Counted from the stretch's first letter, positions 1 to 5,769 are shown. The stretch: 6,535 bases of DNA from Actinomycetes bacterium (GCA_023389095.1 JAEWFB010000298.1:1-6535); one strand, 5' to 3'. Notes: generated from the sequence alone by a model not told the origin. Made by a program: numbers and translations.

Positions 1-398
1 AGGCGTGGCTGCTGATGCGCGACGGCGAGGGCGCCCGGTTCCTGTTCAAGATGAGCAAGGCCGGCCGCAAGCGCAACGCTGGCCTGTCGGTCATCACCCA
101 GGACGTCGCCGACGTGCTCGGCACCGATCTCGGCCACGCTGTCGTGGCGAATGCGGCCACGCAGGTGCTGCTCAAGCAGGCCCCGCAGGCCATCGACCAG
201 GTCGCCGACGCGTTCGGCCTGACCGCCGGAGAGCGGCGGATGCTGCTGTCGGCCCGGGTCGGGCACGGTCTGCTGATCTCCGGCACGAACCGGACCGCGT
301 TCGAGTCGATCTCCTCGCAGGCCGAGCATCTTCTCGCGACCACGACGCCGTCCGACCTCGCCGACCTCGACGCCGACGACACGGAGGAGGATCTGTGA
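1..398 (+). CDS. VirB4-like type IV secretion ATPase, C-terminal part (5' end outside window)
   Basis: Seen: an open frame enters at the left edge and stops with TGA at 396-398, giving 131 visible residues. The first readable codons are Ala-Trp-Leu-Leu-Met, preceded by AG that could end a Glu codon. This matches the tail of a Walker B motif of the DEAW type used by VirB4/TraC/TraE ATPases. About 20 residues on is a basic GRKRNAGLSVITQD stretch, the conserved segment of the second RecA lobe in this family, followed by helical sequence and an acidic tail (DLADLDADDTEEDL). Known of the family: VirB4 proteins are hexameric inner-face ATPases that energise assembly of, and transfer through, type IV secretion channels. 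The next gene is a coupling protein whose start overlaps this stop, a common conjugation-gene order. The Walker A half lies upstream of the window. An FtsK/HerA-type ATPase is the main alternative, but the DEAW-GRKRN-TQD pattern favours VirB4. Confidence 0.88.
   Translation, partial: AWLLMRDGEGARFLFKMSKAGRKRNAGLSVITQDVADVLGTDLGHAVVANAATQVLLKQAPQAIDQVADAFGLTAGERRMLLSARVGHGLLISGTNRTAFESISSQAEHLLATTTPSDLADLDADDTEEDL
383..390 (+). promoter_or_regulatory. Ribosome binding site deciding the GTG start of the coupling protein
   Basis: GGAGGAGG lies 4 nt before the GTG at 395-397, inside the last codons of the VirB4-like gene. The GTGA overlap (395-398) joins the stop of one gene to the start of the next. 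This indicates translational coupling and one transcript. Confidence 0.8.
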
Positions 399-2905
399 CA
401 CCACTGCGTGCCCTGTCGCCGGTACCGGCGCCCAGTCCTTCCGGGCCGGGCGCCGGTGTCATCCTCCCGCCGACCGTGCCCACGCGCTGGGTTCTGCACA
501 CCACCGAATGGGTGGTAGACCGGCCGTGGCTGCTCGGCGTCGCCGCCGCCCTGCTCGTCGCTTCTGTGGCCGGGCGCAACCTGGTCGACGGGTGGCGGCA
601 CCGCCGCCACGCCGACCGGGCCCGCCTCGTCACCGTCGCCCCACCACCGGAGGTCGACCCGCAAAGCGCCGCCGCGCTGTGGGCGAACCTGCACGGCACG
701 CTCACCCCGTCGCGCCGACGCCGGCTGCTGTACGGCAGTCCGCACGTGGTGTGGCAGTACACCTGGACCGGCCGGCAGCTCCTCATCTCGATCTGGGTGC
801 CCGGCACAGTGCCGGCCGGGGCGGTCGAGGCCGCCGTGCGGGCCGCCTGGCCCGGCGCCGCCTGCACCACCGACGACCAGGCCCCGTGGCCGATCCCACT
901 CGACATGCCGGCCGCCGTCGGCGGCCACCTGCTCCCGACCGCCGCGGAGTGGCTACCGATCAACACCGACCACGACAACGACCCGCTGCGGGCGCTGATG
1001 TCCGCCGGGTCGCAGCTCAAATCGGACGAGTACGCCTGCGTGCAGATCCTCGCCCGCCCCGCCACCCCCCGCCGCGCCGCACGCGCCCGCCGCGCCGCAG
1101 GCCGGCTCCGCGACGGCAAGACGGCCGTACCGGCCATCGATCCCGCCGCGCCGCTGCTGTGGCTGATCGAGGCGTTTCTTCCCGGCCGCACCACCACCCG
1201 CAGCGGCGGCCAGCCGGCCGGCCGCCGGGATCCCGGGGTGGAGCGGGACGTGCGGGCGATCCTCGACAAGACCGCCCAGCCGCTGTGGACGATCGGTATC
1301 CGCTACGCCGTCGCGAAGAACAACCACCGTGGTGGGTCCCGGCCGCAGGCCAGGCTACGCGGTATCGCGGACGCGGTCGCCTCGTCGTTCGCCGTGTACG
1401 CCGGCCGCAACCGGCTCGCGCACCGGGCGCGGATGGCGCGACCGGTGGCCGTGCTGGCGATACGGCGGCTCGGGGCAGGGTTCCTGGCCTCCACCCCCGA
1501 ACTGGCCGTCCTCGCGGCGCTGCCGCGGGATCTGGCCGTGCCGGGGCTGGATCGGGCGCGGGCGAAGTCGATGCCCGCCCCGGTGGCGGTGCCGACCGGC
1601 GGCCGAGGCACGAAGGTTCTGGGTGACGCCGAAGTTGGTGGGCATGCGGTGGCCCTGTCGGTGGCGGATGCGAGGTATCACCTGCATGTGGTCGGATCGA
1701 CGGGCTCCGGGAAGACGACCCTGCTGGTCAACATGGCCGTCGAGGACATCAAAGCCGGCCGGGGCACCGTGGTCATCGACCCGCACGGCGACATGGTCCT
1801 CGACATCCTCGACCGGCTCCCCGCCAGCGTCGCCGGGCGGGTGGTGCTGTTCGACCCCGACCAGCCCAACCCGCCTACCCTCAACCCGCTGTCCGGCGAC
1901 GACCCGGACCTGGTCGTCGACAACCTCGTGTCGATCTTCGGGAACATCTTCGCGAAGGCGTGGGGGCCGCGGATGGACGACGTCATGCGGGTGGCCTGCC
2001 TGACCCTGCTGCGGCACGCCAACGTCACCCTCCAGCACATTCCGCCCCTGCTCAACTCCGCGCAGTTCAGAAGCGCGATGACCGTCGGCCTGGACGACCC
2101 GGCCGGCCTGTCCGGGTTCTGGCAGTGGTACGACCAGCTCAACCCGGCCCTGCGCTCCCAGGTCATCGGTCCCGTCCTCGCGAGGTTGCGGGCGTTCCTG
2201 CTGCGGGACTTCGTCAAGCGCACCATGCGCTACCCCCGGTCCAGCTTCGATATGGGCGAGGTCCTCGACGGCGGTGCGCTCCTCGTCAGAATCCCGAAAG
2301 GCCAGCTCGGCGAGGACACCAGCAAGCTCCTTGGCTCCCTCGTGCTGGCGCAGGTGTGGCAGGCCGCCACCGCCCGCGCCAGCGTGCCCGCCGACAGACG
2401 CCGGGACGCCACGCTGATCATCGACGAGTGTCAGAACTTCCTGACCCTCGCCAACAGTCTCGACTCGATGTTGGCGGAAGCGCGGAAGTACCGGCTGTCG
2501 ATGGTCCTCGCGCACCAGGACCTGGCCCAGTTCCCGAAGGACCTACTGGCAGCCGCGTCGGCGAACGCTCGCAACAAGCTGTACTTCTCCGTCGCGCCGG
2601 AGGACGCCCGTGTGCTCGCCCGGCACACGCTGCCCGAGCTCGACGAGCACGACCTGACGCACCTGGACGCCTACACCGCTGTCGGGCGCCTCGTCGTCGG
2701 TGGGCGGCAGACGCCGGCGTTCACCCTCAAGACCCGGCCGCCGAAGCCGGTCGTGGGCGAGGCGACGGTGATCCGGCAGGCCGCGGCGCAGGCGGTTCCG
2801 GCGCAGGACACCAGCGCGATCGACGACCTCGTCGACCGGTTCTCGGCCCGACCCGACGACAACCGCCGGTCCCGTGGCAAGAGCGCTCCGAAGGCGAACA
2901 CCTGA
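395..2905 (+). CDS. VirD4/TraG-like type IV coupling protein (TraM-recognition type ATPase)
   Basis: The protein has 836 residues. The same frame is open further upstream, but GTG 395 is chosen because GGAGGAGG precedes it and it overlaps the VirB4 stop by GTGA. Seen: a Pro-rich N-terminus; one hydrophobic segment at about residues 45-60 (WLLGVAAALLVASVAG) followed by basic residues; a long region of about 370 residues without a motif I recognise; Walker A GSTGSGKT at 434-441; IDPHGDM near 461-467; WGPRMDD from 523; Walker B LIIDE at 674-678; and EARKYRLSMVLAHQ at 695-708. Known of the family: such membrane-anchored hexameric ATPases recruit the relaxase-DNA complex and hand it to the secretion channel. 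The EARKYR and WGPR motifs match the subgroup annotated as type IV secretory system conjugative DNA transfer protein. Odd: Walker A lies much further from the membrane segment than in classical VirD4. The C-terminus (about 800-836) is polar and probably disordered, a possible partner-docking tail. Confidence 0.93.
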   Translation: MTPLRALSPVPAPSPSGPGAGVILPPTVPTRWVLHTTEWVVDRPWLLGVAAALLVASVAGRNLVDGWRHRRHADRARLVTVAPPPEVDPQSAAALWANLHGTLTPSRRRRLLYGSPHVVWQYTWTGRQLLISIWVPGTVPAGAVEAAVRAAWPGAACTTDDQAPWPIPLDMPAAVGGHLLPTAAEWLPINTDHDNDPLRALMSAGSQLKSDEYACVQILARPATPRRAARARRAAGRLRDGKTAVPAIDPAAPLLWLIEAFLPGRTTTRSGGQPAGRRDPGVERDVRAILDKTAQPLWTIGIRYAVAKNNHRGGSRPQARLRGIADAVASSFAVYAGRNRLAHRARMARPVAVLAIRRLGAGFLASTPELAVLAALPRDLAVPGLDRARAKSMPAPVAVPTGGRGTKVLGDAEVGGHAVALSVADARYHLHVVGSTGSGKTTLLVNMAVEDIKAGRGTVVIDPHGDMVLDILDRLPASVAGRVVLFDPDQPNPPTLNPLSGDDPDLVVDNLVSIFGNIFAKAWGPRMDDVMRVACLTLLRHANVTLQHIPPLLNSAQFRSAMTVGLDDPAGLSGFWQWYDQLNPALRSQVIGPVLARLRAFLLRDFVKRTMRYPRSSFDMGEVLDGGALLVRIPKGQLGEDTSKLLGSLVLAQVWQAATARASVPADRRRDATLIIDECQNFLTLANSLDSMLAEARKYRLSMVLAHQDLAQFPKDLLAAASANARNKLYFSVAPEDARVLARHTLPELDEHDLTHLDAYTAVGRLVVGGRQTPAFTLKTRPPKPVVGEATVIRQAAAQAVPAQDTSAIDDLVDRFSARPDDNRRSRGKSAPKANT

Positions 2906-2940
2906 ACGCCGCAGGACGGTTGACGCAAGATCGACAGATC

Positions 2941-2960
2941 GGTCGACCGAGGTCGACCGA
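2941..2960. repeat. Tandem 10-bp repeat GGTCGACCGA x2
   Basis: Two exact adjacent copies of GGTCGACCGA, each centred on the palindrome GGTCGACC. With the preceding C, the first copy forms a perfect 10-bp palindrome CGGTCGACCG (2940-2949). A further TCGAC lies at 2931. The copies are about one helical turn apart, so a protein could bind both on one face of the DNA. This could be an operator or a conjugation-protein site. No function is shown. Confidence 0.6.
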
Positions 2961-2980
2961 GTCCCGGTCGCCCCTTCCGT

Positions 2981-2999
2981 AAGGGCTTCACCAGCCCTT
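2981..2999 (+). terminator. Hairpin downstream of the coupling protein gene, possible terminator
   Basis: AAGGGCT (2981-2987) and AGCCCTT (2993-2999) form a perfect 7-bp stem with the 5-nt loop TCACC, 75 nt after the stop at 2905. No T run follows, so a rho-independent terminator is only possible. Actinobacterial terminators often lack the U tail. It may instead belong to the repeat cluster. Confidence 0.35.
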
Positions 3000-3021
3000 C
3001 ACCACCGATCACCACACCGTA

Positions 3022-3051
3022 CTGACAGATCCGGCCGTCCGGGTCTGTCAG
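3022..3051. repeat. 13-bp imperfect inverted repeat, candidate operator or oriT element
   Basis: Left arm CTGACAGATCCGG (3022-3034) and right arm CCGGGTCTGTCAG (3039-3051) pair over 13 bp around the loop CCGT. The only mismatch is a T-G pair (3030/3043), which an RNA would tolerate as U-G. It lies about 96 nt before the replication-relaxation start. The 16 bases from 3022 to 3037 recur exactly at 4280-4295, which favours a protein-binding motif over a simple terminator. Confidence 0.6.
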
Positions 3052-3105
3052 TGCCGCTCACCGGCCGTGTCCAGCCTCCGGTGACCACCTCACCGAACTC
3101 AGACA

Positions 3106-3120
3106 CCCTCCCTCGGAGGG
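3106..3120. repeat. GC-rich hairpin in the leader of the replication-relaxation gene
   Basis: CCCTCC (3106-3111) and GGAGGG (3115-3120) form a 6-bp stem around the loop CTC. The right arm carries a GGAGGG that looks like a ribosome site but is 27 nt from the GTG, too far for direct use. The nearer GGAG at 3136-3139 is the likely site. Any effect on translation is inference. Confidence 0.4.
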
Positions 3121-3147
3121 ACTCCTCTTCCGCTTGGAGCATCCGCC

Positions 3148-4119
3148 GTGTCCACCAACAACTCCGTCTCCCGCTCGGCTTCTGCCTCTTCCTCCGCCTC
3201 TTCGCCTGGTTCCCGTTCGTCGTCTCGTCGTGCTCGTCTTGACCGGCTTCGTCGGTTGACCGCCCGTGATCATCAGCTGTTGCGGTGGCTCGCCGAGCAC
3301 TACGTGCTGTCCACCGACCAGATCACTACGGCGCTGTTCCCATCGCGTCGCTCGGCCCGGCTCCGACTCGCCCAGTTGCACCAGATGGAGGCGGTCAGCC
3401 GGTTCGTCGACGTCACCACCGGCAGCGGCCAGTACCTCTACACCCTCGGCCCGCTCGGCACCGTGGTCCACCCCACCCAGTTCAACGACCCGAACCACGC
3501 CGGCGTCCGCGCCCCACGCACCAGCATCGACCGCACCGAACGCATCATCGGCAGCCGCCGCCTGCCCCACCTGCTCGGCACCAACCAGCTGTTCATCGAC
3601 CTGCTCGGCTACGCCCGCACCGACGAGCGCGCCCGGCTGGCGCGGTGGTGGTCCGAACAGCACACCACCGCCGCCTTCGCCGCCGCCTCCTACGCCGCCG
3701 GCAGCGGCACCGGTGTCCAGCCCGACGGACACGGCATCTGGCACGCCGGAGGGCGCACCGTCGGGTTCTTGCTCGAACACGACAATGGCACCGAACCCCT
3801 CGGTACCGTGCTGCGGAAGCTGCGCGCCTACGAGCAGCTCGCCCGCTACGGGCCCCGCTACCCGGTGCTGCTGCGCGTCCCCGGCCGCCGCCGCGAGCAG
3901 CACCTCCTCGACGCCCTCGCCGGGGTGCCCACCGCCATGCCCGTGGCCACCGGCCTTCACGGCGAGCACCCCGCCGGGCCTGCCTGGACGCTGACCACCG
4001 ACCCCGGGCCGCGCCGCTGGCTGCACGAACTGCCCTGCGACCACGGCCCGGACAACCCGGCCACCAACCCGCACCGCTTCCCCGACACCGACCCCAGCGG
4101 CCCCGACCCGGAGCCCTGA
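3148..4119 (+). CDS. Replication-relaxation family protein, candidate MOBC-type relaxase
   Basis: The protein has 323 residues. GTG 3148 is chosen because TTGGAG (3134-3139) lies 8 nt upstream. Seen: a Ser-rich low-complexity tail (8-27), then a winged helix (about 37-104) with LTARDHQLLRWL, LSTDQITTALF and a wing ending YLYTLGPLG, then RRLPHLLGTNQLFIDL (137-152), a signature I associate with Pfam Replic_Relax. Next comes PDG (Asp193), FLLEHD (Glu210, Asp212) and KLRAY (Lys224, Tyr228), and a Pro-rich tail. Known of the family: it takes in plasmid proteins and the MOBC relaxases such as pAD1 TraX and CloDF13 MobC, whose catalytic domain is related to PD-(D/E)xK nucleases. The D...ExD...K order here fits that fold. 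Inferred: this protein nicks or binds the element at oriT and works with the coupling protein just upstream. A DNA-binding regulator without nuclease activity remains possible. Odd: the first 45 codons use many T-ending codons. Confidence 0.82.
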   Translation: MSTNNSVSRSASASSSASSPGSRSSSRRARLDRLRRLTARDHQLLRWLAEHYVLSTDQITTALFPSRRSARLRLAQLHQMEAVSRFVDVTTGSGQYLYTLGPLGTVVHPTQFNDPNHAGVRAPRTSIDRTERIIGSRRLPHLLGTNQLFIDLLGYARTDERARLARWWSEQHTTAAFAAASYAAGSGTGVQPDGHGIWHAGGRTVGFLLEHDNGTEPLGTVLRKLRAYEQLARYGPRYPVLLRVPGRRREQHLLDALAGVPTAMPVATGLHGEHPAGPAWTLTTDPGPRRWLHELPCDHGPDNPATNPHRFPDTDPSGPDPEP

Positions 4120-4168
4120 CATTCACCTGCACCGCACGCGCAGGGGAGCCGTCCACCGTCGTGGGCGG

Positions 4169-4193
4169 CTGTGAGACCGACCGGATCTCACAG
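4169..4193. repeat. 8-bp inverted repeat just after the replication-relaxation gene
   Basis: CTGTGAGA (4169-4176) and TCTCACAG (4186-4193) pair perfectly around a 9-nt loop. The stem reaches 10 bp if a G-T and a G-C pair (4168/4194, 4167/4195) are added. It is 49 nt past the stop at 4119 and has no T tail. Its arms have the same CTGnnAGA / TCTnnCAG layout as the repeat at 3022-3051, so it may be a terminator or a second site for the same protein. Confidence 0.5.
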
Positions 4194-4279
4194 TCCCGCC
4201 GTCCCTCGCCCGCGGAATCGAGCGGTCGTCTGACAGTGCAGGTCGACGGCACTACTGACGATCATGACGGCGGCCGGCG

Positions 4280-4295
4280 CTGACAGATCCGGCCG
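4280..4295. repeat. Second exact copy of CTGACAGATCCGGCCG
   Basis: CTGACAGATCCGGCCG at 4280-4295 is identical to 3022-3037. At 3022 it is the left arm of an inverted repeat. Here no matching right arm follows. Both copies are on the same strand in intergenic DNA, upstream of consecutive genes. A shared operator, promoter element or transfer-protein site is likely. Confidence 0.6.
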
Positions 4296-4300
4296 CTACC

Positions 4301-4329
4301 TTCATCGGCACCACCTTCACCCATATATC
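4301..4329 (+). promoter_or_regulatory. Weak candidate promoter for the 4598 gene
   Basis: TATATC (4324-4329) is the most A/T-rich word in this GC-rich gap and could act as a -10 box. TTCATC lies 17 nt upstream (4301-4306) and matches TTGACA at only three positions. The 16-bp repeat ends 5 nt before it, a position that would suit a regulator. A promoter here would leave a leader of roughly 260 nt. Low confidence. Confidence 0.22.
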
Positions 4330-4366
4330 GCTCCACCCGGTCCGGTCCCGCCTCGGGAACCACCGC

Positions 4367-4382
4367 CGCACCTCACGGTGCG
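4367..4382. repeat. 6-bp perfect hairpin in the leader of the 4598 gene
   Basis: CGCACC (4367-4372) and GGTGCG (4377-4382) pair around the loop TCAC. Just upstream, GGTCCCG and CGGGAACC (about 4344-4358) can pair with one bulge. These may be leader RNA structures, but short GC hairpins are common in such DNA. Confidence 0.35.
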
Positions 4383-4582
4383 CTCTGCCCACCCGCCCTT
4401 GTCGGCCGGTCGGCGCCCGCGCCGCGCGGCGACCCCCAGGTCGCACCGCACCACCCGCACGAACCCGCACCATCCCGCTCCACCAGCAGCCCTCTGCTGC
4501 ACCCATCCCTGTTCGTCCCGTGAGTCGACCCATGTACCCGGTGGGCCGACCGCTTCCGCGCGCCCAACAACGCGCCCAACCG

Positions 4583-4590
4583 AAGGAGGA
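4583..4590 (+). promoter_or_regulatory. Strong ribosome binding site deciding the ATG at 4598
   Basis: AAGGAGGA sits 7 nt before ATG 4598 and closely matches the anti-Shine-Dalgarno. It rules against the longer in-frame starts at GTG 4520 and ATG 4532, which would place the site inside the coding region. Confidence 0.85.
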
Positions 4591-4597
4591 ACACCAG

Positions 4598-5410
4598 ATG
4601 ACCGCAACCAACGGTGCCGCGACTCCGCTGAGCCGCTTCGGCACCCGCGTGCCGACGGTGACGCCCCGCCCGGGCCGCAAGCCCACCCCTGCGGCCACCA
4701 CCGCCAGCACCACGGCGCCCACCAGCCCGGTGGTCGCGCAGACCGCGACGATCAACACCATGATCGTCTGCCTGCCCGACGGACTGCCGTCGCAGGCCCT
4801 GACCGCCACCCAGCTCGACCGGCACTTCGGCGTGTCCGGCACCCTGCAGCCCCGCTTCTGGGCCATGCCGGACATGTGGCTGTGGCAGCGGCGCGACCTG
4901 GTCGCACCTCGCAAGGGACGTCCGGTGTACTGCGCCGGCGGACCGGTCAAGCTGCTCGACCTCGCCGCCATGCGCCACGCCGCTGGCGTCGGCGCCGGCA
5001 TTCGCCATCAACTGTGGCAGCAGGTCGTGCACGGCACCCGGCCGGCCACCCCGTGGCCGACCCTGCTGGCCCGTCACCTGGCGGACCCCGCCCGCTACCC
5101 GCGCGAGCGGGCCGAGGCGGACTTCCACCAGCAACCCCGCGTCAACGCGATGCGGATGCACAACGCGGCCAGCTACGGCGCCGCCCGCCTCAGCCCAGGT
5201 GAGCTGGAGATGTTCCAGGCAGGCCCGATGGCCTACCAGCACTACAGCGCCACCACCGCCGTGTGCGGCGACGCCCTGCTCACGCCGGACGGGCACAAGC
5301 TCGCACCCGCGAGCGACGCCCTGACTCACCGGGTGACCTACCTCGAGCAGGCGATGCGGTACCTCGACACCGTCGAGACCGACCAGCGGCTGCTCGCCGT
5401 CGCCCTGTAG
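4598..5410 (+). CDS. Unrecognised protein with disordered N-terminus and helix-turn-helix-like stretch
   Basis: The protein has 270 residues, starting at ATG 4598 after the strong ribosome site AAGGAGGA. I do not recognise the family. Seen: residues 1-50 are rich in Pro, Thr and Ala and likely disordered. Residues 68-83 (LTATQLDRHFGVSGTL) read like the two helices of a helix-turn-helix. A tryptophan-rich run follows (FWAMPDMWLWQRRDL, 87-101), then basic PRKGRP and a GGPVKLLDLAAMRHAAG helix. The C-terminal half is mostly helical in character with no clear motif. There is no signal peptide or membrane segment, and three cysteines (Cys58 and two later) are not spaced as a zinc site. Inferred: a cytoplasmic protein that may bind DNA, perhaps an accessory or regulatory factor of the conjugative element. 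A long leader before it and a large hairpin just after it suggest its own transcript. Coding is well supported by third-position G/C bias. Function is open. Confidence 0.83.
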   Translation: MTATNGAATPLSRFGTRVPTVTPRPGRKPTPAATTASTTAPTSPVVAQTATINTMIVCLPDGLPSQALTATQLDRHFGVSGTLQPRFWAMPDMWLWQRRDLVAPRKGRPVYCAGGPVKLLDLAAMRHAAGVGAGIRHQLWQQVVHGTRPATPWPTLLARHLADPARYPRERAEADFHQQPRVNAMRMHNAASYGAARLSPGELEMFQAGPMAYQHYSATTAVCGDALLTPDGHKLAPASDALTHRVTYLEQAMRYLDTVETDQRLLAVAL

Positions 5411-5422
5411 CACCACGGCACC

Positions 5423-5489
5423 GGAACCGGTCGGGCACCACCGCCCATCCCCTTCTTCCCTGGGGATCGGCGGCGACCCGACCGGCTCC
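5423..5489 (+). terminator. Long imperfect hairpin just after the 4598 gene, probable terminator
   Basis: Nested pairing, outside in: GGA/TCC (5423-5425/5487-5489), CCGGTCGGG/CCCGACCGG (5427-5435/5477-5485), CCGCC/GGCGG (5441-5445/5469-5473) and ATCCCC/GGGGAT (5447-5452/5462-5467), with the 9-nt loop TTCTTCCCT. That is 23 base pairs in a 67-nt element starting 12 nt after the stop. No U run follows. Terminator or mRNA 3'-end stabiliser is the likeliest role. Confidence 0.6.
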
Positions 5490-5748
5490 ACGCAACTCCA
5501 CCCGCGCCGCGCCGGCTCCTGGCAGCAGACGCAAGCTCTACCGCCGCGCCCCTGAGGCTTCCCGAGCCCTGCGACGCACACCCCGCCACGACCAATGCAG
5601 CCACTGCCCCTACGCCACGTCCATTGCCACCTGAACCACGCCCGCCTGGGACCACGACCGACCCGCTTCTGCGGGCCACGCGTCGTCGTACCCGCGGGCC
5701 GGAGCAGCGTGGCGTGGACTCGCTGCCGGCCCCGTGCGGGCACCGCCC

Positions 5749-5769
5749 GGCGCCCCGGGCTGGGGCGCC
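5749..5769. repeat. Perfect 8-bp GC hairpin upstream of the last gene
   Basis: GGCGCCCC (5749-5756) and GGGGCGCC (5762-5769) pair around GGGCT. It ends 49 nt before the ribosome site of the next gene, so it would sit in that gene's leader or near its promoter. It could be an attenuator, a terminator or an operator. Confidence 0.45.

Larger units (their letters stand above)
2906..3147. other. Repeat-rich intergenic region between coupling protein and replication-relaxation gene
   Basis: This 242-nt gap has no credible gene. In order it holds a tandem 10-bp repeat (2941-2960), a 7-bp hairpin (2981-2999) overlapping a direct repeat CTTCACCA (2986-2993 and 2997-3004), a 13-bp imperfect inverted repeat (3022-3051), a 6-bp GC hairpin (3106-3120), and the GGAG ribosome site (3136-3139) of the next gene. 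Several repeats of both orientations next to a possible relaxase gene would suit an oriT or a regulated promoter region. That role is inferred. Confidence 0.55.
4120..4597. other. Structured 478-nt intergenic region
   Basis: No convincing gene on either strand. It holds an inverted repeat at 4169-4193, a weak hairpin at 4235-4253, four TGAC words (4231, 4256, 4265, 4281), the second exact copy of the 16-bp motif (4280-4295), an isolated A/T-rich CATATAT (4322-4328), a hairpin at 4367-4382, and the strong ribosome site of the next gene. The length suggests a regulated promoter with a long leader. A small RNA cannot be excluded. Confidence 0.5.

Noticed and set aside
5..394. Upstream in-frame extension of the coupling protein
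   Set aside because: The extension would fully overlap the VirB4-like tail, and its translation is Arg-rich and motif-free. GTG 395 has a strong ribosome site and the usual GTGA overlap.
172..1269. Minus-strand open frame over the VirB4/coupling protein junction
   Set aside because: Arg/Ala/Ser-rich shadow of two well-supported + strand genes.
1355..2515. Minus-strand open frame inside the coupling protein gene
   Set aside because: The + strand encodes clear Walker A, Walker B and coupling-protein motifs over the same stretch. The antisense product shows no domain and no ribosome site was seen.
3058..4122. Minus-strand open frame opposite the replication-relaxation gene
   Set aside because: Gly/Val/Ala-rich translation without motifs, antisense to a recognised family member.
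4420..4431. 12-bp palindrome CGCCGCGCGGCG
   Set aside because: Made only of C and G in a GC-rich gap, so expected by chance; no repeat of it elsewhere in the window.
4520..4597. Longer starts (GTG 4520, ATG 4532) for the 4598 gene
   Set aside because: The near-perfect AAGGAGGA at 4583-4590 would then lie inside the coding region, and no comparable site precedes the longer starts.
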